NCBI GenBank assembly: GCA_949440065.1
Contig: CASRZP010000005.1
Location: 1-27,407, forward strand
From: an uncultured Bacilli bacterium
GTDB taxonomy: Bacteria; Bacillota_I; Bacilli_A; RF39; UBA660
DNA length: 27,407 nucleotides
Reading direction: 5' to 3'
The notes under the pieces are model-generated. The model saw only the letters and a list, made by a program, of their open reading frames with translations, made no database searches and was not told the DNA's origin. Positions 8,703 to 15,092 of this stretch are shown one piece after another; position 1 is the stretch's first letter, and every line of letters starts with the position of its first letter. The position numbers and the translations under genes are program-made.

Positions 8703-9596
8703 ATGGAATTATTTATTATTATCGTTATCGCGATATTCATTATTTTATACCGTAACTATAAAGGAGAAAACATTTCCAAATTCATTAGTGACCAAGTAGG
8801 AACAGTCTATACAAAGTTTGCTCCATACTCCTTTAAAATGGTGCGAGAAAAAACAAAAGAATTAGGAAAAGAATATACAAAAAAACAATACTTAATGCAA
8901 ATTGGTATATTCGCAACCTTTACCGCGGTAGTTACTTACATTTACTTTTATAACATTCTAATTAGCATTATTTATGTCGTTGCTGTGATCTCATTTATCC
9001 CATACTTAAATTTCTTACGATGTAAAAAAGTGTACAGTGAATTCCTATTTGAACAAATTCAAGTTTATACATCCAACGTTATCATGGAATTTGCTACAAC
9101 TCAGTCCTTTGTTAAAGCTTTAGAAGGAGTATGTGAATCAGGTGTACTAGAAGATCCTATTCTAAGTGATGTTCGATACATGATACAACTAGCTTACAGT
9201 AATGGTAGTATCGATGAATCTATTCGCTATATGAATGAAAAATATCCATACTATATTGTAAAAAATATGCACCAATTATTCTTACAAATTACCAAAGAAG
9301 GTGCACGTGATACAGGAGAGTCTATGGATAATATGCAACTAGATATCGATATGCTTGTAGAAAGCGTGTATCGTGATAGAATTGAGCGAACTTCCTTCCA
9401 TAAGTCCTTTATTCAATTTGGTATTATGCTATATTTAATGGTCATGTTAGTACAATACCTCCTAGGACGTGAATCATATATCCTTTTACTAGATAAATGG
9501 TATATGCAATTAATATTACATGCCATTATCCTAGTCAATAGTTATTTCCTATTTAAAGGGGAAAAATATTATAACGAGAATATAGGTGAAGAATAA
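8703..9596 (+). CDS. tadB: TadB-like Flp pilus platform protein (T2SSF/GspF family)
   Basis: The 297-residue protein starts behind GGAGGTGAAA. Hydrophobic segments lie near residues 1-17, 62-82, 85-105, 238-256 and 262-282. Between them is a cytoplasmic helical T2SSF-type domain (about 108-235), with the usual acidic-helical pattern and a TKEGARDTGESMDNM stretch matching the GspF core. It is the inner-membrane platform on which the CpaF ATPase acts. The stop (TAA 9594-9596) overlaps the next start by one base, so it is coupled to TadC. Length and order (ATPase, TadB, TadC) are classic for Tad loci. Confidence 0.85.
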   Translation: MELFIIIVIAIFIILYRNYKGENISKFISDQVGTVYTKFAPYSFKMVREKTKELGKEYTKKQYLMQIGIFATFTAVVTYIYFYNILISIIYVVAVISFIPYLNFLRCKKVYSEFLFEQIQVYTSNVIMEFATTQSFVKALEGVCESGVLEDPILSDVRYMIQLAYSNGSIDESIRYMNEKYPYYIVKNMHQLFLQITKEGARDTGESMDNMQLDIDMLVESVYRDRIERTSFHKSFIQFGIMLYLMVMLVQYLLGRESYILLLDKWYMQLILHAIILVNSYFLFKGEKYYNENIGEE

Positions 9597-10381
9597 TGGA
9601 AATATTTATTATTGGAGTCATCGTCATCTTTATCTTAGTATACAATAAGACCATTGATGGACAAAAATTCATTAAAGATAACGAAAAATACTTCAATCTA
9701 TTAAGAGAAGATGATTTTGACTTTTTGGTATATGCTCGTTATGGTGAGCAAGTGAATGCCGATGATTTAATGAAAAAAAGAATATATACAGGATTTGGTG
9801 TTGCCATTGGTTTCTTGTGTGTGTTCTTAACCTCTCTTAGTATGTTAAACATTGTATGTGCTTTAGTCATTGGTTACTTAGTATATAAAATCACTTATAT
9901 GCAGTTAAAAAATTATTATAAAGCACATTTGCATGAAATTGATGTAATGCTACCATACTATTTAAAAGGATTAGAAATTTTAGTACAACACTATACGGTA
10001 CCAGTTGCCATTGGTAAGTCCATTGATGATGCACCAGAAATCTTTAAACCAGGACTACGTGATTTAATTGCGAAAATTGATGCAGGTGATTCATCTATTG
10101 AACCGTATATGGACTTTGCTAATTTTTATCCTGTGCGTGATTCGATGCGTATGATGCGTTTATTATACCGTTTAGGAATCGGATCACAAGAGCGAAAACA
10201 AGAACGACTTTTGATGTTTTCAAGAACCGTTTCATCCCTTCAAAATAAGGCTCGTGAAACGAAGTTCAAAGAACGTCTTAACCATATGGAAAGTCAAACT
10301 ATGGTTATGCTAGTTGTATCAGGAATTGGGTTGATGATCATTATCTTGATTTCGATGTTTATGTTATTTGCAACCACATAA
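9596..10381 (+). CDS. tadC: TadC-like Flp pilus platform protein (T2SSF/GspF family)
   Basis: The 261-residue protein has an N-terminal helix (2-17), two further segments near 62-98, a cytoplasmic T2SSF-like domain (about 105-230, containing LKGLEILVQHYTVP and the basic helix SMRMMRLLYRL) and a C-terminal helix (236-259). It pairs with TadB in the membrane platform. The start overlaps the TadB stop (TAATG), which implies translational coupling and equal stoichiometry. It is the last gene before the strong promoter of the pilin gene, so the pilin can be expressed at a higher level than the platform. Confidence 0.82.
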   Translation: MEIFIIGVIVIFILVYNKTIDGQKFIKDNEKYFNLLREDDFDFLVYARYGEQVNADDLMKKRIYTGFGVAIGFLCVFLTSLSMLNIVCALVIGYLVYKITYMQLKNYYKAHLHEIDVMLPYYLKGLEILVQHYTVPVAIGKSIDDAPEIFKPGLRDLIAKIDAGDSSIEPYMDFANFYPVRDSMRMMRLLYRLGIGSQERKQERLLMFSRTVSSLQNKARETKFKERLNHMESQTMVMLVVSGIGLMIIILISMFMLFATT

Positions 10382-10387
10382 AAAAGA

Positions 10388-10416
10388 TTGTCAATTGTTA
10401 TCTTGTTTGATATAAT
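10388..10416 (+). promoter_or_regulatory. Strong promoter for the Flp-like pilin gene
   Basis: TTGTCA at 10388-10393, an exact 17-bp spacer, TATAAT at 10411-10416, and an extended TG at 10408-10409. This is near-consensus and among the best promoters in the window. Placed between the platform genes and the pilin gene, it would give the major subunit its own high expression. Confidence 0.75.
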
Positions 10417-10447
10417 AAATTTATAAAATAGAAAGGAGTGAGGTTTT

Positions 10448-10630
10448 TTGAAAGCAGCTACAGGAGAATTAAACTTAACCGTTATTACTATTATTGCAAT
10501 AGGAGCAGTATTAGCATTTTTCTGGTTATTATGGCCTAATATTCAAGCACAAATCAACAAGACATGGAATAATGCAACAACAGATAAAACAGATTATACG
10601 TATATCGTACGTGATTTTAATAATAAGTAA
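10448..10630 (+). CDS. Flp/Tad-type major pilin candidate
   Basis: The 60-residue protein starts at TTG 10448, 9 nt after AAAGGAG, which decides the start. It has a short basic leader MKAATG followed by a hydrophobic helix (ELNLTVITIIAIGAVLAFFW) and a short polar tail. This is the size and shape of Flp pilins, with probable prepilin-peptidase cleavage after Gly6. Classic Flp pilins carry Glu at +5 of the mature chain; here a Glu is at +1. The gene has its own strong promoter and sits directly after tadC. No prepilin peptidase is present in the window. It is most likely the main structural subunit; a minor pseudopilin is the alternative. Confidence 0.72.
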   Translation: MKAATGELNLTVITIIAIGAVLAFFWLLWPNIQAQINKTWNNATTDKTDYTYIVRDFNNK

Positions 10631-10645
10631 TTGAGGTGACTTTAG

Positions 10646-11116
10646 ATGAAAGAAGCGATTGGTGGAGTATTTACAATTCAAATCATTCTCTTTTTTATCA
10701 TACTAGTAAACGGGTATTTAGCTTTTTCTGTTAATTATACAAAAGCATTCCGTGTAAAAAACGAAATTCTTAGTTTAATTGAACAACATGAAGGGCTAAC
10801 GGAAGATGCCAAGACATCTATTCATAACTATTTAAACCGTGTAAATTATCGTATTCCAGATAGTTATTTTAGAGTGTTACAACGTGATGGATACTATTGT
10901 GAGACGGGAGAAGGATATTGCGTAAAAGTATTTGCAGCATTAGCCGATAGTGGAATTAATCAAACTTATAAAGGAAGTTATTATTCCGTCGTTACTTTCG
11001 TCAATGTAGATATCCCAATTATTAATAAAATCTTGCCACTTACTGGAATATTACAAGTTAAGGGTGAGACTAAAATGATATATAGTTCAGGAAATAACAG
11101 TGAAATAGAATGGTAA
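10646..11116 (+). CDS. TadE-like minor pilin
   Basis: The 156-residue protein has GAGGTGA 8 nt before the ATG. The N-terminus MKEAIGG followed by a hydrophobic helix (about 8-29) repeats the M-K-x-A-x-G pattern of the pilin just upstream, so both are probably cut by the same prepilin peptidase. The rest is a compact mixed domain with two Cys (YYCETGEGYC, near 92 and 98) and a hydrophobic C-terminal strand (LPLTGILQVKG). TadE/TadF proteins have this layout and position. It probably caps or initiates the pilus. The next gene starts 13 nt later. Confidence 0.68.
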   Translation: MKEAIGGVFTIQIILFFIILVNGYLAFSVNYTKAFRVKNEILSLIEQHEGLTEDAKTSIHNYLNRVNYRIPDSYFRVLQRDGYYCETGEGYCVKVFAALADSGINQTYKGSYYSVVTFVNVDIPIINKILPLTGILQVKGETKMIYSSGNNSEIEW

Positions 11117-11129
11117 GTGGGGATAAAAT

Positions 11130-12131
11130 ATGAATGTAATTGTATCTAATTTACAGCAACAAGCATTAGCTAATCTCGATATTGATATCATAAAAAGTGT
11201 ATCAGGGGAATTTGAAGTTGATGAAATTATCGATATGTTTAAAAACTTCTTCTTTGGTAGAATGATTTTAGATGTCACTGCGATTAAAGAATATGAAAAT
11301 ATTGCTAATCTACAAAAGTTATCCATTAACTTAGATGTAGAAAAGATTATTATGTTACTTCCTAATGATCCACTAACGGGATCGACAACATTTCTATCTA
11401 AGTTAGTATCACTTGGAATTTATAACTTTACAACTAACGTCGATGGAGTAAAATATTTACTAGATCATCCAAATTCATATCGTGATGTTGCCCATATTCA
11501 GCAAATTAGCGATATGAATGGAGGGGCTAGTAGTGATGGTGTTTTAGGTGGCGTGCATATTTTAGGAATTAAAAATATTACAGAACACGCTGGTAGTACA
11601 ACACTAATTTACTTAATGAAAAAAGAGTTAGAACAAGTTGGACTAACCGTAAGTGCCATTGAAGTAGATAAACGTGATTTTCAATTTTTTAATGATTCAA
11701 CAATGGTATCTACGACAAAAGATTTTCTACCAAAGGAATTGTTGAAACAAAAAGATGTGAATGTCATTTTAATTGATTTAAATGAAGCACCAGATGATGG
11801 AACTTGTACCGATGTGTTATATTTATTAGAGCCATCCATTCTATCATTAAATAGAGCTACAAGACGTAATCGTCGTTTATTTGAGCAGTTAAAAGGAAAG
11901 AAAATTGTCTTAAATAGAAGTTTTTTATCTAACAGTGATGTAATGGACTTTGAATATGAGTCTAAGTCAAAGATTTTCTATAATATGCCACCATTAAATG
12001 ATCGATTAAAAAGCATTAATGCTGTTCGTGAGTTATTAGGAAAGCTTGGAATCATTCGTCTAGAACCAATGGATGATGATTCGAATAAGTTAGGAAAACT
12101 AGGTGGACTCTTTGGAAACAAAGATGTGTAG
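11130..12131 (+). CDS. TadZ/CpaE-like protein with degenerate P-loop
   Basis: The 333-residue protein has two domains. Residues 1-125 look like an atypical receiver-type alpha/beta domain (FGRMILDVTAIKEYE; then VEKIIMLLPND). Residues 140-330 look like a MinD/ParA fold (GGVHILGIKNI; then LEQVGLTVSAIEVD and VNVILIDLNEA). Where a deviant Walker A (KGGxGKT) should be, the sequence is NITEHAGSTTLI, without the signature Lys residues, so ATP hydrolysis is doubtful. TadZ/CpaE localises Tad machinery at the pole, and several members have lost ATPase residues. It is the last gene of the pilus cluster. The fold is recognised by eye only. Confidence 0.6.
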   Translation: MNVIVSNLQQQALANLDIDIIKSVSGEFEVDEIIDMFKNFFFGRMILDVTAIKEYENIANLQKLSINLDVEKIIMLLPNDPLTGSTTFLSKLVSLGIYNFTTNVDGVKYLLDHPNSYRDVAHIQQISDMNGGASSDGVLGGVHILGIKNITEHAGSTTLIYLMKKELEQVGLTVSAIEVDKRDFQFFNDSTMVSTTKDFLPKELLKQKDVNVILIDLNEAPDDGTCTDVLYLLEPSILSLNRATRRNRRLFEQLKGKKIVLNRSFLSNSDVMDFEYESKSKIFYNMPPLNDRLKSINAVRELLGKLGIIRLEPMDDDSNKLGKLGGLFGNKDV

Positions 12132-12143
12132 TGTAAATAGATA

Positions 12144-12173
12144 TTGACAAAAATATCAAAAATAAAGTATGAT
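12144..12173 (+). promoter_or_regulatory. Promoter for the small VirB2-like gene
   Basis: TTGACA at 12144-12149 (perfect -35), an 18-bp spacer and TATGAT at 12168-12173. It begins 13 nt after the TadZ-like stop and is followed by an AGAGAGGT ribosome-binding site. With the terminator after 12554 it makes the small pilin-like gene a free-standing unit. Confidence 0.65.
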
Positions 12174-12200
12174 ATTGCTATCGAAAGAGAGGTATAAATT

Positions 12201-12554
12201 ATGTTTGATTTAATACAAATGCTAGATTGCCCAGAAGACTTAGCGCCCATTTTAAGATTTGCTCATAGTATCTTAGGTATTCTTCAAATGGCTGTTCCGA
12301 TTATCTTGATTATCATGGGTACTATCGATTTAGGAAAAGCGGTATTATCTAGTGATGAGAAAGAAATTAAAGGAGCTACAGGAAAATTAATCAAGCGTTG
12401 TATTGCAGCAGTTTTAGTATTCTTTGTATTTACTATTGTATCTTTGGTAATGAGTTTAGTTAAAGGTACTGATGCCAATGGAAATAAATATGATTGGAAA
12501 GAATGTTGGCAAAGTGTTGAAGGAACATCTGGAAAAACAGATAATGATAATTAA
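12201..12554 (+). CDS. VirB2/TrbC-like small membrane protein (candidate T4SS pilin)
   Basis: The 117-residue protein has two hydrophobic helices (about 27-45 and 68-88) joined by a short charged loop, as in VirB2/TrbC-type pilins. The loop (DLGKAVLSSDEKE, then IKRCIAAV) is nearly the same as one in the C-terminal 60 residues of the protein at 14003-15088. By hand, 28 of 60 positions are identical without gaps. The cytoplasmic, charged loop and outward ends fit a T4SS pilin topology. There is no clear signal peptide; the first helix may serve as one. It stands alone between a perfect -35 promoter and a terminator. Identification as VirB2-like rests on topology and context next to VirB6/VirB3/VirB4. 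Confidence 0.65.
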   Translation: MFDLIQMLDCPEDLAPILRFAHSILGILQMAVPIILIIMGTIDLGKAVLSSDEKEIKGATGKLIKRCIAAVLVFFVFTIVSLVMSLVKGTDANGNKYDWKECWQSVEGTSGKTDNDN

Positions 12555-12582
12555 AATGAATTTTTAAACCGTAAAAAGAAGT

Positions 12583-12617
12583 AGAAATCCTCTTATCTTG
12601 ATGAGAGGGTTTTCTTA
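12583..12617 (+). terminator. Rho-independent terminator after the VirB2-like gene
   Basis: CCTCTTA and TGAGAGG form a 7-bp stem (one G-T pair) around TCTTGA near 12586-12606. It is extended by the flanking AAAT and GTTTT and followed by a T-rich run. It isolates the small pilin transcript. Confidence 0.7.
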
Positions 12618-12653
12618 TACAGTTAAATTTTTCTTTTTTTCTTAGAAGTTATT

Positions 12654-12662
12654 TGATATAAT
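12654..12662 (+). promoter_or_regulatory. Extended -10 promoter for the second stalk gene
   Basis: TGATATAAT at 12654-12662 is a perfect extended -10; the -35 region is poor (TTCTTT). An in-frame ATG at 12661 overlaps this -10, so transcription should begin after it. This supports the downstream ATG at 12691 as the true start. Confidence 0.6.
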
Positions 12663-12690
12663 GTTGATAGGAATAAGTGGTGAGATAAAA

Positions 12691-13800
12691 ATGAAAAGAA
12701 AAAATTCGTCTATGGCAAAGAAGATTTTGCTATATTTAGGAATTATTGTGGGAATAATTGTTTTAGTTGTTGCTGGAATCTTTATTTATCGATTAATCGT
12801 AGGAAATACGAAAAGTTATACAGAGTTAGAAAAGATGATGGAAAATTCAGCGAAAAACTATTTCCAAAAGTTTGATACGTTATTGCCAATCAATATAGAG
12901 GAAGAAATCAGTGTATCAGATAGTCAATTAGTTGAAGCTGAATTTATGAAACCGTTAAGTAAATACACCAAAAAAGGTGTTACTTGTACAGGTGAAGTGA
13001 GAGTACGAAAAGTTGCTGATGATTCTTTCTCTTACCGCGGTTACTTAGACTGTGGTAATGACTACGTTACGATTGAATTATTTTCTAAATTAATTGAAGA
13101 TGGACAAAAATTTAAAAACGATCGTTCAGGGTTATACCAAATGGATACAGAATATGTTTATCGTGGAGATAATCCCAATAATTATTTAAAATTTGCCAAT
13201 AAAAATTGGAGAATTGTAAAAATTACCGAAGATAATAAAATTATGATCATTCAAATAGGCAAAACTGATAATGTTGTTTGGGATAATCGTTATAATAGCG
13301 AATATGGAAACTCCAATGGTATCAATGATTATTCTGTTAGTAGAATTCGCAGTACCTTAGAAAAAATGTATAATGATTCTAAATATTTATCGAAAAATGA
13401 TATTACTAAGCTAAGCCCATATTCGTTGTGCATTGGAAAACGTTCACGATTTGATTCTTATGAAGATATTGGTATTGAGTGTAGTGAACGCTATGATAAT
13501 CAATACATTGGACTATTACCATTATCTGATTATATTAGGGCAAGTCTAGATGAAAATTGCAAAGGTTATGATAGTGCAGCATCATGTAGTAATTACAATT
13601 ATTTTTCCTTATACGAAGATGCCTGGTGGACCATCACGGGAAATAGAAATGCAAGTAATCGTGTTTTTAAAATTGATCGATCTGTACAAAATGTTTTGGC
13701 ATCAACCATGGGAAGAGTTCGTCCTGTATTAATGTTAAATCAAGACGTAATGTATATGTCAGGTAATGGTACACAAAATAATCCTTACACAATTCGTTAA
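12691..13800 (+). CDS. Membrane-anchored pilin-like stalk protein with DUF6273-like domain
   Basis: Start ATG 12691 lies 8 nt from GGTGAG; the in-frame ATG at 12661 falls inside the -10 box and has no ribosome-binding site. The 369-residue protein has a basic N-terminus and a hydrophobic helix (about 11-37). It then has the same anchored module as 2638-4482: YTELEKMMENSAKNYFQK, a Leu-Pro pair, and a two-Cys fold ending YLDCGNDY. After a linker comes one WRI module (NWRIVKITEDNKI), then NDYSVSRIRSTLEKMY, IGLLPLSDYI, WWTIT and the closing VRPVLML…SGNGT…NPY. That series matches DUF6273-like surface domains. It lacks the Ig-like domain of its relative. Its position between the two VirB2-like genes suggests a surface part of the same machine. 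Confidence 0.7.
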   Translation: MKRKNSSMAKKILLYLGIIVGIIVLVVAGIFIYRLIVGNTKSYTELEKMMENSAKNYFQKFDTLLPINIEEEISVSDSQLVEAEFMKPLSKYTKKGVTCTGEVRVRKVADDSFSYRGYLDCGNDYVTIELFSKLIEDGQKFKNDRSGLYQMDTEYVYRGDNPNNYLKFANKNWRIVKITEDNKIMIIQIGKTDNVVWDNRYNSEYGNSNGINDYSVSRIRSTLEKMYNDSKYLSKNDITKLSPYSLCIGKRSRFDSYEDIGIECSERYDNQYIGLLPLSDYIRASLDENCKGYDSAASCSNYNYFSLYEDAWWTITGNRNASNRVFKIDRSVQNVLASTMGRVRPVLMLNQDVMYMSGNGTQNNPYTIR

Positions 13801-13805
13801 CTTAA

Positions 13806-13829
13806 AAGATAGCAATACGCTATTTTTTG
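13806..13829 (+). terminator. Short rho-independent terminator after the second stalk gene
   Basis: ATAGC and GCTAT (5 bp, loop AATAC) are flanked by AAAAG and TTTTTTG, 9 nt after the stop codon. It is small but well placed. Confidence 0.55.
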
Positions 13830-13854
13830 TTTAGAAAAAAATATGTAAAATTTA

Positions 13855-13883
13855 TTGACTTAGCTAGATATATGCTTTAAAAT
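13855..13883 (+). promoter_or_regulatory. Upstream promoter (P1) of the T4SS operon
   Basis: TTGACT at 13855-13860, a 17-bp spacer and TAAAAT at 13878-13883. It would give a leader of over 100 nt before the gene at 14003. Confidence 0.5.
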
Positions 13884-13953
13884 ATAAATCTTGCTATTAA
13901 ATTAGTAAGATAGAAAATAAAAGCAAAAAAACATTTTGCGATTAATAGATTTA

Positions 13954-13962
13954 TGCTATAAT
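13954..13962 (+). promoter_or_regulatory. Downstream promoter (P2) of the T4SS operon
   Basis: TGCTATAAT at 13954-13962 is a perfect extended -10. The -35 is weak (TTTTGC, 17 bp upstream). It is followed by an AAAGGAG site and ATG 14003. From here to 24267 there is no other clear promoter or terminator, so the VirB2-fusion, VirB6, VirB3, VirB4, M23, lipoprotein and VirD4 genes may form one transcript. Confidence 0.6.
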
Positions 13963-14002
13963 TATACTAGGTATCTAGTCTATCATAAAGGAGTGGGGAA
14001 AA

Positions 14003-15088
14003 ATGAAAAAAGCAACAATAATAATGATGTGTTTACTTACATTAACATCATTATTTTTCCCGTTTTCAGTAAAAGCTGATAAGAAAGATTCAGAAAATTA
14101 CAATAATTATGCGAGAAATTGTATTTATCAAGATGGAAATAAAGAGGTAGCGTATATTGATGGAATAGAAGATAATGTTTTATTAGTTCGATATGGAGAA
14201 GACAGTGAACAACGTGAAGTGCCGCTTAATACTATAAAAAACTTGAATCTACTAAAAGATTCATGTCCTGCGTATTTTACTAAGGTTAATGGTAATATAG
14301 AATTTTCAAATACCGCACTTCCTTATGATTCAAGTGTAGTATATAAAAAATTAAATTCTTCAAGTGAAATACAAAAAACACAAGTATGTGAATATCAAAT
14401 AAAAGGTGATTATTTTGAAGTAAAACTAGATGATGAAAATGCAACGGTATTATTGTATAAAAATGGAAAAAGCATAAGAAATCCCTTTCCTACCAAAGGT
14501 AACGAGTTTATTATGCCGTTAAGTGAAGTACGTCAATCACTGATTAATGGAACATGCCCTAGGTCTTTAGTTTATAAAAGTGGTGGGCAGTACCAATTTT
14601 CTACTGGTGCACAATTTGTACTACTTGGGGCAGGCTCAGTACTATTAGATGCTATCAATAATCTTGTGAATTGGATTCAGGATGAAACCTATTTTTTAAC
14701 GAATAATGATGATTGGAAAGCCAATGGAATAGGGGATAACAAAGCTCCAGGTTCGGAAAACAATGGTGGAAACATCTTTGGTCCAGGTGGAATCAGTGGA
14801 GATAATTGTACTGATGTTTTGGACGATGGTTTAGTAGAATTTTTACAAGAAATCTTTAATTATATGAAATTTTTTGCTCCTGTATTAGTTATTTTACTTG
14901 GTAGTCTAGATTTTGGAAAAGCAGTTGTATCTAGTGATGAAAAAGAATTAAAAAATGCCACCAATCGTTTTATTAAAAGACTTATTGCTGCTGTTGCGCT
15001 ATTTTTCTTACCGTATTTATTAAATGCAATTTTAAGTTATATTAATGAAGTGGATGGAACTTGTGGAATAACTTACATTTGGAGGTGA
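14003..15088 (+). CDS. Secreted duplicated domain fused to a VirB2-like membrane hairpin
   Basis: The 361-residue protein has a signal peptide at 1-25 (…FFPFSVKA). Two similar extracellular units follow. Each opens with C-x-Y, has a hydrophobic strand (NVLLVRYG; ATVLLYKNG), then a Pro and an Ile/Val-led helix, a Cys-Pro pair, and an aromatic-Phe-Ser ending. Their Cys pairs are C40/C88 and C129/C185. After a Gly/Asn-rich linker (about 235-270), residues 285-345 form a two-helix hairpin with the loop DFGKAVVSSDEKE and IKRLIAAV, matching the small protein at 12201-12554. It is therefore a VirB2-like core carrying a large surface head, or a VirB2 relative acting as a scaffold. It is 4 nt upstream of the VirB6-like gene and is probably co-translated with it. 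The head family is not recognised. Confidence 0.65.
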   Translation: MKKATIIMMCLLTLTSLFFPFSVKADKKDSENYNNYARNCIYQDGNKEVAYIDGIEDNVLLVRYGEDSEQREVPLNTIKNLNLLKDSCPAYFTKVNGNIEFSNTALPYDSSVVYKKLNSSSEIQKTQVCEYQIKGDYFEVKLDDENATVLLYKNGKSIRNPFPTKGNEFIMPLSEVRQSLINGTCPRSLVYKSGGQYQFSTGAQFVLLGAGSVLLDAINNLVNWIQDETYFLTNNDDWKANGIGDNKAPGSENNGGNIFGPGGISGDNCTDVLDDGLVEFLQEIFNYMKFFAPVLVILLGSLDFGKAVVSSDEKELKNATNRFIKRLIAAVALFFLPYLLNAILSYINEVDGTCGITYIWR

Positions 15089-15092
15089 TAAA

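Noticed and set aside
12661..12690. ATG 12661 as start of the second stalk protein
   Set aside because: It overlaps a perfect extended -10 box and has no ribosome-binding site; ATG 12691 has both a site and the expected basic N-terminus.
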